Origin: Acidimicrobiaceae bacterium
Lineage (GTDB): Bacteria > Actinomycetota > Acidimicrobiia > Acidimicrobiales > Palsa-688
Assembly: GCA_030838025.1 (NCBI GenBank)
Contig: JAUTXM010000229.1
Coordinates: 1 to 20,047, forward strand
Direction of reading: 5' to 3'
Length of the DNA stretch: 20,047 nt
Below the pieces are notes generated by a model that saw nothing but the letters and a program-made list of their open reading frames with translations, had not been told where the DNA came from and did no database searches. Both the position numbers and the translations under genes were made by a program. Positions 13,342 to 20,047 of the stretch are shown piece by piece; within the stretch, counting starts at the first letter, position 1, and the number at the start of each line of letters is the position of its first letter.

Positions 13342-13924
13342 GCCCGGCCCCCGTCCGTCGCGGATAGTCCTGATCGGCATGATGGGGGCGGGAAAAAGCC
13401 TCGCCGGGCGCACGGTGGCGTCGCGGATGGGCTGGCCCTATCTGGACAGTGACGAGCAGGTGCAACGAAAGACGGGCAGCACGGTCGCCCAGATCTTCGC
13501 CGAACGAGGCGAGGCCGCCTTTCGTGCCGAGGAGGCGCAGGCGCTGGCGGACGCGGTCACGGGCGAGGGACCGCTGGTGGTGTCGGTGGCCGGGGGAGCA
13601 GTCCTTTCGGCCGACAACCGGCACCTGCTTCGGCGCGCCGGAGTCGTCGTGTGGCTACGGGCGTCGCTGCCGATCCTCGCCCAGCGGGTCGTGAGCGGCA
13701 GCCACCGCCCCCTCCTCGAAGGCGACCGGCTCCAACGGCTGACGCAGCTGTATGCCGAGCGGCGCCCCCATTACCAGGAGCTTGCCGACGTCATCATCGA
13801 TGTGGACCGACTCACACCAGGCGAGGTGACCGACCAGGTCGTGGCGGCGTTTCATGCCGTCCGCGCCCGAGCCGCCGCGCCGGTCGCCACTCCAGGGCAC
13901 AGAACAGGTGGCGTCGATGCATGA
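13334..13924 (+). CDS. aroK: Shikimate kinase
   Basis: This 196-residue P-loop kinase phosphorylates shikimate with ATP. It has Walker A GMMGAGKS (15-22), the shikimate-binding DSD (38-40), Phe-Arg in AAFRAEE, a GGAVL segment (the family usually has GGG), the lid Arg in SHRPLLEG and the C-terminal RRPHYQELAD. TTG 13334 is the only plausible start shortly before the fold. It overlaps the aroC stop by 8 nt, and the gene's end overlaps aroB by 8 nt. The C-terminal 25 or so residues (Ala/Arg-rich) go beyond the domain. Confidence 0.95.
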   Translation: MVEPGPRPSRIVLIGMMGAGKSLAGRTVASRMGWPYLDSDEQVQRKTGSTVAQIFAERGEAAFRAEEAQALADAVTGEGPLVVSVAGGAVLSADNRHLLRRAGVVVWLRASLPILAQRVVSGSHRPLLEGDRLQRLTQLYAERRPHYQELADVIIDVDRLTPGEVTDQVVAAFHAVRARAAAPVATPGHRTGGVDA

Positions 13925-14930
13925 GGTTCTCGTGGACCTGGGCGAGCGTTCCTATCCGGTGCTCGTGGGCCCGGGGGCCCGGCACCGGCTCTTGGAAGTG
14001 CTTCCCATCGGGGCCCGCAAGGCGGCCATCGTGAGCCAGGACACGATCCCAGTGACCGTGGACGCGGGCATCGAGCAGGCCCTTTTTCCCCTCGATGACG
14101 GCGAGGAGGCCAAGTGCGTTGAGTCGGTCGAGGAGCTGTGCCGGGCGTGGACCCGCTGGGGGCTCACTCGGGCGGACGTGGTGGTGGCCGTAGGGGGCGG
14201 GGTCGTCACCGATACGGCGGGCTTCGCCGCCGCCGTCTACCACCGAGGCGTGGCCGTCATCCACGTGCCCACGACCCTCCTCGGCCAGGTCGACGCGGCC
14301 ATCGGAGGCAAGACGGGTGTCAACCTGCCCGAGGGGAAGAACCTGGTGGGTGCCTTCTGGCAACCTTCCGCCGTGCTGTGCGACACCGAGACCCTCCTTA
14401 CCCTTCCGCCGCGCGAGTACCGAAGCGGGCTCGGGGAGATGGCGAAATACGCCTTCTTGGGCGTCGACGATCTGCCCGACCTGGCCCTCGACGACGCTGT
14501 GGCCGCGTGTGTGGCGTGCAAGGCCCGGGTCGTCGGGGCGGACGAACGGGAGGCGACTTCGGGTCGGCGGGCCCTGCTCAACTATGGCCACACCCTGGCC
14601 CACGCCCTGGAAACGGTCGGCCGGTACGACTTGCGCCACGGGGAGGCAGTCGCCATCGGGTTGGCGTTTGCGGCCGAGCTGGCCCGGCGCCTCGGGCGGA
14701 TCGATACCCGGCGGGTCGACGAGCACTATGCCGTGCTGTCGGGGTACAACCTGCCGGTGGCCCTCCCCCCTGACACCGATGCCGACGAGGTGATCACGGT
14801 CATGGCTCGCGACAAGAAGGCAACGTCGGGTCTGACGTTCGTGCTCGACGGCCCAACAGGACTGGAAGTCGTCGCCGGCGTGGCGGAGGAGGCGGTACGC
14901 GACGTGCTTGACATGGTGCAGGCGAGGTGA
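13917..14930 (+). CDS. aroB: 3-dehydroquinate synthase
   Basis: The 337-residue NAD- and zinc-dependent enzyme makes 3-dehydroquinate from DAHP. It has the NAD-binding GGGVVTDTAGF (93-103), PTTLLGQVDAAIGGKTGVN, PEGKNLVGAFWQP, Glu174 in GLGEMAKYA, and the zinc histidines in NYGHTLAHALE (222-232) and RHGEAVAIG (His241). All key residues are present. ATG 13917, with AGGTGG at 13906-13911, overlaps the aroK stop by 8 nt. Its stop overlaps the aroQ start as GTGA. Confidence 0.97.
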   Translation: MHEVLVDLGERSYPVLVGPGARHRLLEVLPIGARKAAIVSQDTIPVTVDAGIEQALFPLDDGEEAKCVESVEELCRAWTRWGLTRADVVVAVGGGVVTDTAGFAAAVYHRGVAVIHVPTTLLGQVDAAIGGKTGVNLPEGKNLVGAFWQPSAVLCDTETLLTLPPREYRSGLGEMAKYAFLGVDDLPDLALDDAVAACVACKARVVGADEREATSGRRALLNYGHTLAHALETVGRYDLRHGEAVAIGLAFAAELARRLGRIDTRRVDEHYAVLSGYNLPVALPPDTDADEVITVMARDKKATSGLTFVLDGPTGLEVVAGVAEEAVRDVLDMVQAR

Positions 14931-15367
14931 GCCCGCTGGTGCTGCTGCTGTCGGGGCCCAACCTCAACCTGCTGGGCCAGCGGGAACCGGAGGTCTACGG
15001 AACCGCCACCCTGGACGACCACGTGGCCCTCGCCCGCGCCGCAGCGGAAGGCTTGGGCCTGACAGTCGAGCACCGCCAGTCCAACCACGAAGGTGACCTG
15101 GTCGACGCCATCCACGCCGCTCGGGGGCGGGCCGCGGCCATCGTCATCAACGGCGGAGCGTTCACCCACTACGCCTGGTCGCTCCACGACGCCCTGGCGG
15201 CGTTCGACGGCCCGGTGGTCGAGGTCCACCTCTCCAACCCCAGCGCCCGAGAAGGGTGGCGCCATCTGTCGGTCGTCAGCCCGGTCGCGACCGGCGTGAT
15301 CACGGGATTCGGCGGCGTGGGGTACCGGCTGGCTGTCGAAGCAGTGGCGGCGTTGCTGTCACCATGA
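14927..15367 (+). CDS. aroQ: 3-dehydroquinate dehydratase, type II
   Basis: This 146-residue type II dehydroquinase forms a dodecamer in its family and makes 3-dehydroshikimate. It has GPNLNLLGQREPEVYG with Arg19 and catalytic Tyr24, QSNHEG (51-56), NGGAFTHYA with Asn75 and His81, and VEVHLSNP with Glu99/His101, then Arg near 108-112. The usual INPGA is INGGA here, a mild change. GTG 14927 and the end ATGA at 15364-15367 give 4-nt overlaps on both sides. Confidence 0.96.
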   Translation: MSPLVLLLSGPNLNLLGQREPEVYGTATLDDHVALARAAAEGLGLTVEHRQSNHEGDLVDAIHAARGRAAAIVINGGAFTHYAWSLHDALAAFDGPVVEVHLSNPSAREGWRHLSVVSPVATGVITGFGGVGYRLAVEAVAALLSP

Positions 15368-16509
15368 AGACGATGACATCACAGTCGGTGATCTGGCCCG
15401 AGCTGGCCCCCATGGACGTCGCCGGGCGCCTGGGCCGCCTGCGCCCCAGCCTCGACGACGCCGGTTGCGACGCCCTGATCGTGACCAGCCTCACCAACAT
15501 CCGTTACCTGACCGGGTTCACGGGTTCGGCCGGCATGCTGCTGATCCTTCCCGAGGAAGTGGTCCTGGTCACCGATGGCCGCTACGCGACCCAGTCGGAG
15601 GAGCAGATCGCAGCGGCCGGCGTCACGGCCCGCACCGAGATCGGTCAGTACGCCCGACAGCAAGAGGCGACCGTGGCGCTGGTCGCCTCGGCCGGCGTCG
15701 GCCGGTTGGGTCTGGAGGCGGCCCACGTCAGCTGGGCGCGGCAGCGGGCGTTGGCCGCCGACTGGTTCCCCGACACCTCGCTGGTGCCCACCGTCGGGTT
15801 GATCGAAGCACTGCGCCGGGTGAAGGACCCCGGCGAGGTCGACCGGGTGGTTCGGGCCGCGGCGATCGCCGACGCCGCCCTGGCCTCGGTGCGCCCGCTG
15901 CTGGCCGAGGGACCGACCGAAGCGGCCTTCGGGCAGGCCCTCGACTTCGAGATCCGCCGCCTCGGGGCGACCGGCAACTCGTTCGAGACCATCGTGGCCT
16001 CGGGACCCAATGCGGCCAAACCCCACCACCGGCCCTCACCCCGCCGAGTCGAGCGCCACGAGCTGATCGTCCTTGACTTCGGCGCCGTGGTCGACGGCTA
16101 CTGCTCCGACATGACCCGGACGGTCTGCGTCGACGAACCCACGCCGGAGATGCAACGCGTCGTCGATGTGGTCCTCGCCAGCCAGGCCGCCGGTGTGGCC
16201 GCGGTCCGGGCCGGGGTGGCGTGCTCCGATGTCGACCGGGCGTGCCGGGAGGTCATCGGGGCGGCGGGCTGGGGGGAGCGTTTCGTGCACGGGACCGGCC
16301 ATGGCGTGGGCCTCGATATCCACGAGGCCCCGGCGGTCGCCGCCACGTCGTCGGATACACTGGCCGCCGGCCATGTGGTCACAGTTGAGCCCGGCGTGTA
16401 TCTGGCCGGCATCGGCGGAGCTCGAATCGAGGACACCGTCGTCGTGACCGAGGACGGGTGCTGGCCGGTGACGACGACTCCGAAGGATCTACGTGTTTGT
16501 GAAACCTGA
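15364..16509 (+). CDS. M24-family Xaa-Pro aminopeptidase/dipeptidase
   Basis: This 381-residue peptidase has a creatinase-type N-terminal domain (about 15-145, with NIRYLTGFTGSAG) and a pita-bread catalytic domain. The five metal ligands are visible: Asp238 in VLDFGA, Asp249 in GYCSDMTRT, His313 in HGTGHGVGLDIHEAP, Glu342 in VEPGVYL and Glu356 in ARIEDTV. It would cleave N-terminal residues next to proline; PepP versus PepQ cannot be separated here. ATG 15364 overlaps the aroQ stop. A peptidase of this family between aroQ and efp is a common actinobacterial arrangement. Its link to EF-P (polyproline translation) is only thematic. Confidence 0.94.
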   Translation: MKTMTSQSVIWPELAPMDVAGRLGRLRPSLDDAGCDALIVTSLTNIRYLTGFTGSAGMLLILPEEVVLVTDGRYATQSEEQIAAAGVTARTEIGQYARQQEATVALVASAGVGRLGLEAAHVSWARQRALAADWFPDTSLVPTVGLIEALRRVKDPGEVDRVVRAAAIADAALASVRPLLAEGPTEAAFGQALDFEIRRLGATGNSFETIVASGPNAAKPHHRPSPRRVERHELIVLDFGAVVDGYCSDMTRTVCVDEPTPEMQRVVDVVLASQAAGVAAVRAGVACSDVDRACREVIGAAGWGERFVHGTGHGVGLDIHEAPAVAATSSDTLAAGHVVTVEPGVYLAGIGGARIEDTVVVTEDGCWPVTTTPKDLRVCET

Positions 16510-16521
16510 GGTCGAGCGCTA

Positions 16522-17091
16522 ATGCCGGCCGTGTCGACCAACGACCTGAAGAACGGCATGACCCTGAACCTGCCCGAGGGGCTGTTCTCCGTCGTGCATT
16601 TCGACCACGTGAAGCCGGGCAAGGGTGGCTCCTTCGTTCGCACCAAGCTGAAGAACGCCCGTACCGGCGCCGTTATCGAGCGCACCTACCGCGGCGACGA
16701 GAAGCTGGAGCAAGCGGTCGTCGACAAGCGGGAGATGCAGTACCTGTACCAGGACGGCGATCAGTACGTGTTCATGGACAACGAGACCTACGACCAGCTG
16801 TCCACCCCGCCGTCGGGGCTCGGCGATGCCGCCTCGTTCGTGAAGGAAGGCGACACCGTCATCTTGCAGATGTACGGCACCGAGATCGTGGGCGTGGACC
16901 TCCCGGCGGCGGTCGAGTTGACCGTGAGCGCCACCGAGCCCGGGATACAAGGCGACCGGGTGTCGGGCGCCCGCAAGCCCGCGACCCTCGAGACGGGACT
17001 CACGCTCCAGGTGCCCCTGTTCGTCAACACCGGTGACCGGGTGAAGGTTGACACCCGAAGCGGCGAATACTTGACCCGCGCCGGCGGCTGA
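16522..17091 (+). CDS. efp: Elongation factor P
   Basis: This 189-residue three-domain translation factor relieves ribosome stalling at polyproline. The N-terminal KOW-like domain has the loop VKPGKGGSFVRTKLKN with Lys34 at the tip. This is the residue that is beta-lysylated in E. coli; actinobacterial forms with this loop may work unmodified. Domain 2 follows (YLYQDGDQYVFMDNETYDQ), then the C-terminal OB domain with TGLTLQVPLFVNTGDRVKVDTRSGEYLTR. ATG 16522 lies 12 nt after the peptidase stop, with GAGG at 16508-16511. The length is normal. Confidence 0.97.
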   Translation: MPAVSTNDLKNGMTLNLPEGLFSVVHFDHVKPGKGGSFVRTKLKNARTGAVIERTYRGDEKLEQAVVDKREMQYLYQDGDQYVFMDNETYDQLSTPPSGLGDAASFVKEGDTVILQMYGTEIVGVDLPAAVELTVSATEPGIQGDRVSGARKPATLETGLTLQVPLFVNTGDRVKVDTRSGEYLTRAGG

Positions 17092-17098
17092 GCTGACG

Positions 17099-17764
17099 GT
17101 GCCCGCCATGGCCGCTGCGACGCCGGCCGGACGGCGAGACCCGGTTGACGAAACCCGACCGACCGAAGCCGAACCGGCGAAGGCGCTGAGCCCGGCCGCG
17201 GGCACTCCGCCCGGCGGGGTAGCGGCCGCCGCCGACATGGAGCCCGGTGGGCGAATCGACGGCAACGACCTCACCGAGGTGGGCGGCCTCCTGGAGTCCC
17301 CGACGGTCGCGGGCAGGCGCACGAGTGGCCGGTCGCAGCCCGCAGCGGCGGAGCAGGTTTCCGCCCCCTACGGATCGCGCCGGGAGGCCCGCGAACGCGC
17401 CCTCTCCCTCCTCTACGAGGCCGACGCCAAGGCCATCACCCCCGCCGCCCTGCTCGAGGAGATCCCGGTCGAGCCTCCGCCCTACGTCAAGTCCCTGGTG
17501 GCGGGTGTCGGCGAGAGCCAGGAACGCATCGACGAGCTGATCGCCCGCTACGCCATCGATTGGACGATCGACCGGATGCCGGTCGTGGACCGCATGGTGG
17601 TGCGCATCGCCACCTTCGAACTCCTCGGCCGTCCCGACGTGCCCACAGGTGTCGTCATCTCCGAAGCGGTCGAGCTGGCCAAGCGGTACTCCACCGATGA
17701 ATCGGGACGATTCGTCAACGGGGTGCTGGCCTCCATCGCGGCTGAAATCCGCCCGACCGCCTGA
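17099..17764 (+). CDS. nusB: Transcription antitermination protein NusB, extended N-terminus
   Basis: The NusB fold occupies about residues 92-218: SRREARERALSLLYEAD, a middle section with IDELIARYAIDWTIDRMPVVDRMVVRIATFELL, and VVISEAVELAKRYSTDESGRFVNGVLASI. NusB binds boxA RNA with S10 (NusE) in rRNA antitermination. The protein is 221 residues, against about 130-160 usually, because of a roughly 90-residue Ala/Pro/Gly/Glu-rich, probably disordered N-terminus. GTG 17099 or ATG 17108 are the upstream starts, 7 nt after efp. Shorter starts (for example ATG 17237) are possible, so the extension may be partly artificial. Confidence 0.93.
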   Translation: MPAMAAATPAGRRDPVDETRPTEAEPAKALSPAAGTPPGGVAAAADMEPGGRIDGNDLTEVGGLLESPTVAGRRTSGRSQPAAAEQVSAPYGSRREARERALSLLYEADAKAITPAALLEEIPVEPPPYVKSLVAGVGESQERIDELIARYAIDWTIDRMPVVDRMVVRIATFELLGRPDVPTGVVISEAVELAKRYSTDESGRFVNGVLASIAAEIRPTA

Positions 17765-17842
17765 ACAACGGTGGGCGGCCGCTGGCGGAGCCGGCCAGTT
17801 CGTCGCACAATGGTCGAATCCGATTTCCCCGGGGGAGGAAAC

Positions 17843-19762
17843 GTGCCCGTCTCCAGATCACGCGCTCGCCATAACACGCGCCTCGGCCTGGCCATGATCG
17901 CGGCCACCGCGCTCATGGTCGCCGTCGGCCCGGTACCGGTGGTGTCGGCATCGGCATCGGCATCGGCGTCGGCGCCCGCGACCGCGACCGCGTCGGGACC
18001 CGCCACCCGGGTGCTCCGGTCCAACGTCTTGTCCGGCCTTGGCGCCTTGGCGAGCGTCGCCCCCGATCCCGCCACGCCCATGCAGGTCGGCGTGGCCCTC
18101 TCTCGGCCCGATCCATCGGGCGAGGCCGCCCTCTACCAGCGCCTCTATCAAGCCGGCAGCAGCGACTACCGGCACTTCCTGACCCCGGCGCAGTTCAACC
18201 AGCGCTTCGGCGTGGCACCCGACGTGTACCAGCAGGCGGTCAGCTGGTTGCAGGCCGCGGGGCTGACGATCGACACCTCGGTCCTCTCCCGCGATTTCGT
18301 GGTCGCCAGGGGAACGGTGGCCCAAGTCGAGCGCGCCTTCGCCACCACCATCGGGCAATACCAACTTGGGGCGACCACCTTCCTGGCCAACACCAGCGCG
18401 CCGACGGTGCCTGGCGCCCTGCCCGTCTTGTCCGTCGTCGGCCTGAACACCTTCCAGCGGTTTTCCGCCCCCGCCCACCCCACGCCGCCCCGCCTGGCGT
18501 CGACTGCAGCCCCCGTGACGAACCTGCTCGGCGGTCTCCTGCCCGGGGCCACCGGGGTCCCCAACCTGTTCGCCACCACCCCCCAGAGCCTGTGGTCCGT
18601 CTACCAGCAGCCGACGTCCTACCGCGGCGCCGGCCAGACGATGGCGGTGTTCGGTTCCGGCGCCACCGCGGGCACCATCACCGACCTGGCCCAGTTCGAG
18701 CAGGAAAACCATCTGCCTGCCGTACCCATCACCGTTCGCAACGTCGGCCCCGGGCCCTTCACCGACACCTCGGGGGCGGTGGAGTGGGACATCGACACCC
18801 AAGCCTCGGCCGGGATGGCGCCCGACGCCAGCGGCCTGACCCTGTACTTCGGGTCCAATCTGGTCGACGCCACCGTCGAGTCACTGTTCACGACCTGGGC
18901 CAACGATCCCGCCGGGCCCGCCCAGGCCAATGCCTCCTTCGGGGAGTGCGAGCGGACCCCGCTCGACCCGATCCTCCTGCAGCTGCCCGGCAACATCAGC
19001 CAGGACCCCACCGGCACCGTCGGTATCGCCCTGGGCAACAACCTCGAGCCGGTCGCCGAGCAGACCCTGCGCCAGGCGACGATGGAGGGGCGGACGTTGT
19101 TCTCGTCTTCGGGCGACACCGGCTCGTCGTGCCCGGTCGTCGTGCTGCCCGTCATCGGTGCCGGCAACGGGGTGCTCAACCAGGTCGTCCCGCTGACCTC
19201 GTATCCGGCGTCGAGCCCCTATGTCGTCGCCGTGGGGGGGACGGTCCTGTACACCGCGGGGACCACTCCCGACAGCCGCGTCGCCGAGTACGCCTGGACC
19301 TTTGGCGGCGGTGGTGACTCCCTCTTGATCAGCGCTCCCGCCTATCAGGTCGGAACGCCGGGGTTGTTCCTGCCGTGCGTCGCCACGCCGGACGGCCAGC
19401 TCACCAACCTCGGCCAGCCCTGCCGGGGGGTGCCCGACGTGGCGGCCCAATCGGGCGACGTCCTCACCAACGGCTACGGGATCGTGGCCGCAGGCAAGGA
19501 CAGCCAAGGTGGCGGCACCAGCCTGTCGTCTCCGCTGTGGATGGGGATGTGGGCCCGGGTCAACCAGAGCGCCGGCGGTCCCGGGTACGGCTTCGCCAAC
19601 GAGACCATCTACCGGCTGGGGAAGAACGCCACGACCGCGGGACGTGACTTCTACGACATCACCGTGGGCGCCAACGGGCTGTACGCGGCCCTGCCCGGGT
19701 GGGATTACGTCACCGGATTCGGAACCCCCCGGCTGACCAACCTCATCGCCGACGCCCGCTGA
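17843..19762 (+). CDS. Secreted S53 pro-peptidase (sedolisin/kumamolisin family)
   Basis: The 639-residue preproprotein has a signal peptide (about 1-36), an (SA)n linker at 35-44, a pro-kumamolisin activation domain (about 60-200, with YQRLYQAGSSDYRHFLTPAQF and the FATTIGQYQL block), then the subtilisin-fold catalytic domain. Catalytic Glu314 and Asp318 are in VEWDIDTQ, the oxyanion Asp425 is in SSSGDTGSSC, and nucleophile Ser560 is in GGGTSLSSP. The C-terminal calcium site is visible in FYDITVGANG...GWDYVTGFGTP. Such enzymes are typically acid-active endopeptidases that self-activate by removing the prodomain. GTG 17843 is chosen because GGGGGAGGAA (17831-17840) precedes it; the frame is open upstream but without features. 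It is 78 nt after nusB and probably separately expressed. Confidence 0.93.
   Translation: MPVSRSRARHNTRLGLAMIAATALMVAVGPVPVVSASASASASAPATATASGPATRVLRSNVLSGLGALASVAPDPATPMQVGVALSRPDPSGEAALYQRLYQAGSSDYRHFLTPAQFNQRFGVAPDVYQQAVSWLQAAGLTIDTSVLSRDFVVARGTVAQVERAFATTIGQYQLGATTFLANTSAPTVPGALPVLSVVGLNTFQRFSAPAHPTPPRLASTAAPVTNLLGGLLPGATGVPNLFATTPQSLWSVYQQPTSYRGAGQTMAVFGSGATAGTITDLAQFEQENHLPAVPITVRNVGPGPFTDTSGAVEWDIDTQASAGMAPDASGLTLYFGSNLVDATVESLFTTWANDPAGPAQANASFGECERTPLDPILLQLPGNISQDPTGTVGIALGNNLEPVAEQTLRQATMEGRTLFSSSGDTGSSCPVVVLPVIGAGNGVLNQVVPLTSYPASSPYVVAVGGTVLYTAGTTPDSRVAEYAWTFGGGGDSLLISAPAYQVGTPGLFLPCVATPDGQLTNLGQPCRGVPDVAAQSGDVLTNGYGIVAAGKDSQGGGTSLSSPLWMGMWARVNQSAGGPGYGFANETIYRLGKNATTAGRDFYDITVGANGLYAALPGWDYVTGFGTPRLTNLIADAR
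17945..17974 (+). repeat. Hexanucleotide tandem repeat coding for (Ser-Ala)5
   Basis: Five in-frame 6-nt units (TCGGCA three times, then TCGGCG twice) encode Ser-Ala repeats right after the signal peptide of the S53 protease. Slippage would add or remove Ser-Ala pairs without a frameshift. Confidence 0.85.
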
Positions 19763-19791
19763 CCGCGCCCGCTGACCGCGCCCGCTGACCG
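19753..19791 (+). repeat. 13-bp perfect tandem repeat x3 across the protease stop codon
   Basis: The unit CGCCCGCTGACCG occurs three times without mismatch (19753-19765, 19766-19778, 19779-19791). The first copy contains the last Arg codon and the TGA of the S53 gene. The later copies are non-coding duplicates of that gene end. Confidence 0.9.
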
Positions 19792-19846
19792 TCGCCACAG
19801 CCGCACCCCCAACCTTGGCGTGCGGCCCGCGCCGGGTGTCACAGCC

Positions 19847-20047
19847 GTGACCGTCCGCCTGCCCATCCCCTGCCTGGTGGTCCTCGTCGGGGCGTCGGGC
19901 AGCGGCAAGTCGACCTGGGCCCAGGAGAACTTTCGCCCCGGCCAGATCGTGGCCTCGGACGATCTTCGGGCCCTGGTGGGCGAGGGGCCACACGACCAAC
20001 GGGCGGCCACCGACGCCTTCGACGTGCTCGCCTTGGTACTCGAACGG
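19847..20047 (+). CDS. P-loop kinase/ATPase, polynucleotide-kinase-like (partial, 5' part only)
   Basis: The first 67 codons are present; the gene runs off the window. A beta strand LVVLVG leads to Walker A GASGSGKS (15-22), then TWAQENF, and ASDDLRALVGE (36-46) follows with the substrate-binding Asp pair. DQRAATDAFDVLALVLERR-like sequence is typical of the kinase module of bacterial polynucleotide kinase-phosphatases and related Zeta-toxin-like kinases. GTG 19847 is used because the fold starts at once. A GCCGCAC/GTGCGGC stem at 19800-19826 lies just upstream. The full function depends on the missing C-terminus. Confidence 0.8.
   Translation, partial: MTVRLPIPCLVVLVGASGSGKSTWAQENFRPGQIVASDDLRALVGEGPHDQRAATDAFDVLALVLER

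Noticed and set aside
11974..13413. Minus-strand 479-residue open frame opposite aroC and fur
   Set aside because: It is a shadow of aroC; composition is Gly/Arg/His-rich and no motif is present.
17858..18802. Long minus-strand open frame (314 residues)
   Set aside because: It is antisense to the S53 protease, which has all catalytic motifs; the reverse frame is low-complexity.
18881..19999. Minus-strand open frame across the protease end and the P-loop gene
   Set aside because: It runs through two well-supported plus-strand genes and shows no domain.

Overview
The window is high-GC DNA, with G/C strongly favoured at third codon positions. It most likely comes from an actinobacterium (Actinomycetota), and the mixture of genes suggests an Acidimicrobiia-like lineage. 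Three things point there: the packed order aroC-aroK-aroB-aroQ-M24 peptidase-efp-nusB, the use of GTG/TTG starts with 4-8 nt gene overlaps, and type IV pilus PilM/N/O proteins in what looks like a Gram-positive-type genome. The class assignment is inference.

Region 1 (about 500-3760, + strand) is a type IV pilus locus. A very recognisable class I cyclic-di-GMP riboswitch (GEMM-I) sits in the leader of a type IV pilin gene. A strong hairpin follows the pilin. Next come a PilM protein that appears fused to PilN in one polypeptide, and a PilO-like protein overlapping it by 4 nt. Region 2 (3851-6469) holds a VOC-family protein on the minus strand, about 450 bases without a convincing gene, and a two-component pair. 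The histidine kinase looks damaged: its N-box asparagine is missing and about 200 nt of foreign-looking sequence lies in its ATP lid. Its overlapping NarL/LuxR-type response regulator looks intact.

Region 3 (6685-10423, + strand, AT-richer codon use) is the accessory highlight. It encodes a SipW/ER-type signal peptidase followed by three related secreted proteins with TasA/camelysin-type signal segments and a small Sec-secreted protein with a possible fibronectin III-like fold. The three paralogues share a conserved Cys layout and all end in the same C-terminal Trp-Ser. This resembles a SipW-TasA surface-fibre module with an undescribed C-terminal signature. Region 4 (10447-12157) contains a lipoprotein of unknown function, a 67-residue protein matching only the C-terminal end of catalase, and a divergent Fur/PerR-family regulator.

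Region 5 (12187-17764) is the shikimate cluster (chorismate synthase, shikimate kinase, dehydroquinate synthase, type II dehydroquinase) followed by an M24 peptidase, elongation factor P and NusB, read as one operon. Region 6 (17843-20047) has a secreted S53 (sedolisin/kumamolisin) pro-peptidase with short tandem repeats at both ends of the gene, and the first 67 codons of a P-loop kinase cut by the window edge.

Taken together, the first 10.4 kb looks devoted to cell-surface appendages (c-di-GMP-controlled pilin, pilus assembly proteins, a sensory pair and a SipW-dependent fibre-like module). The last 8 kb is mainly housekeeping metabolism.
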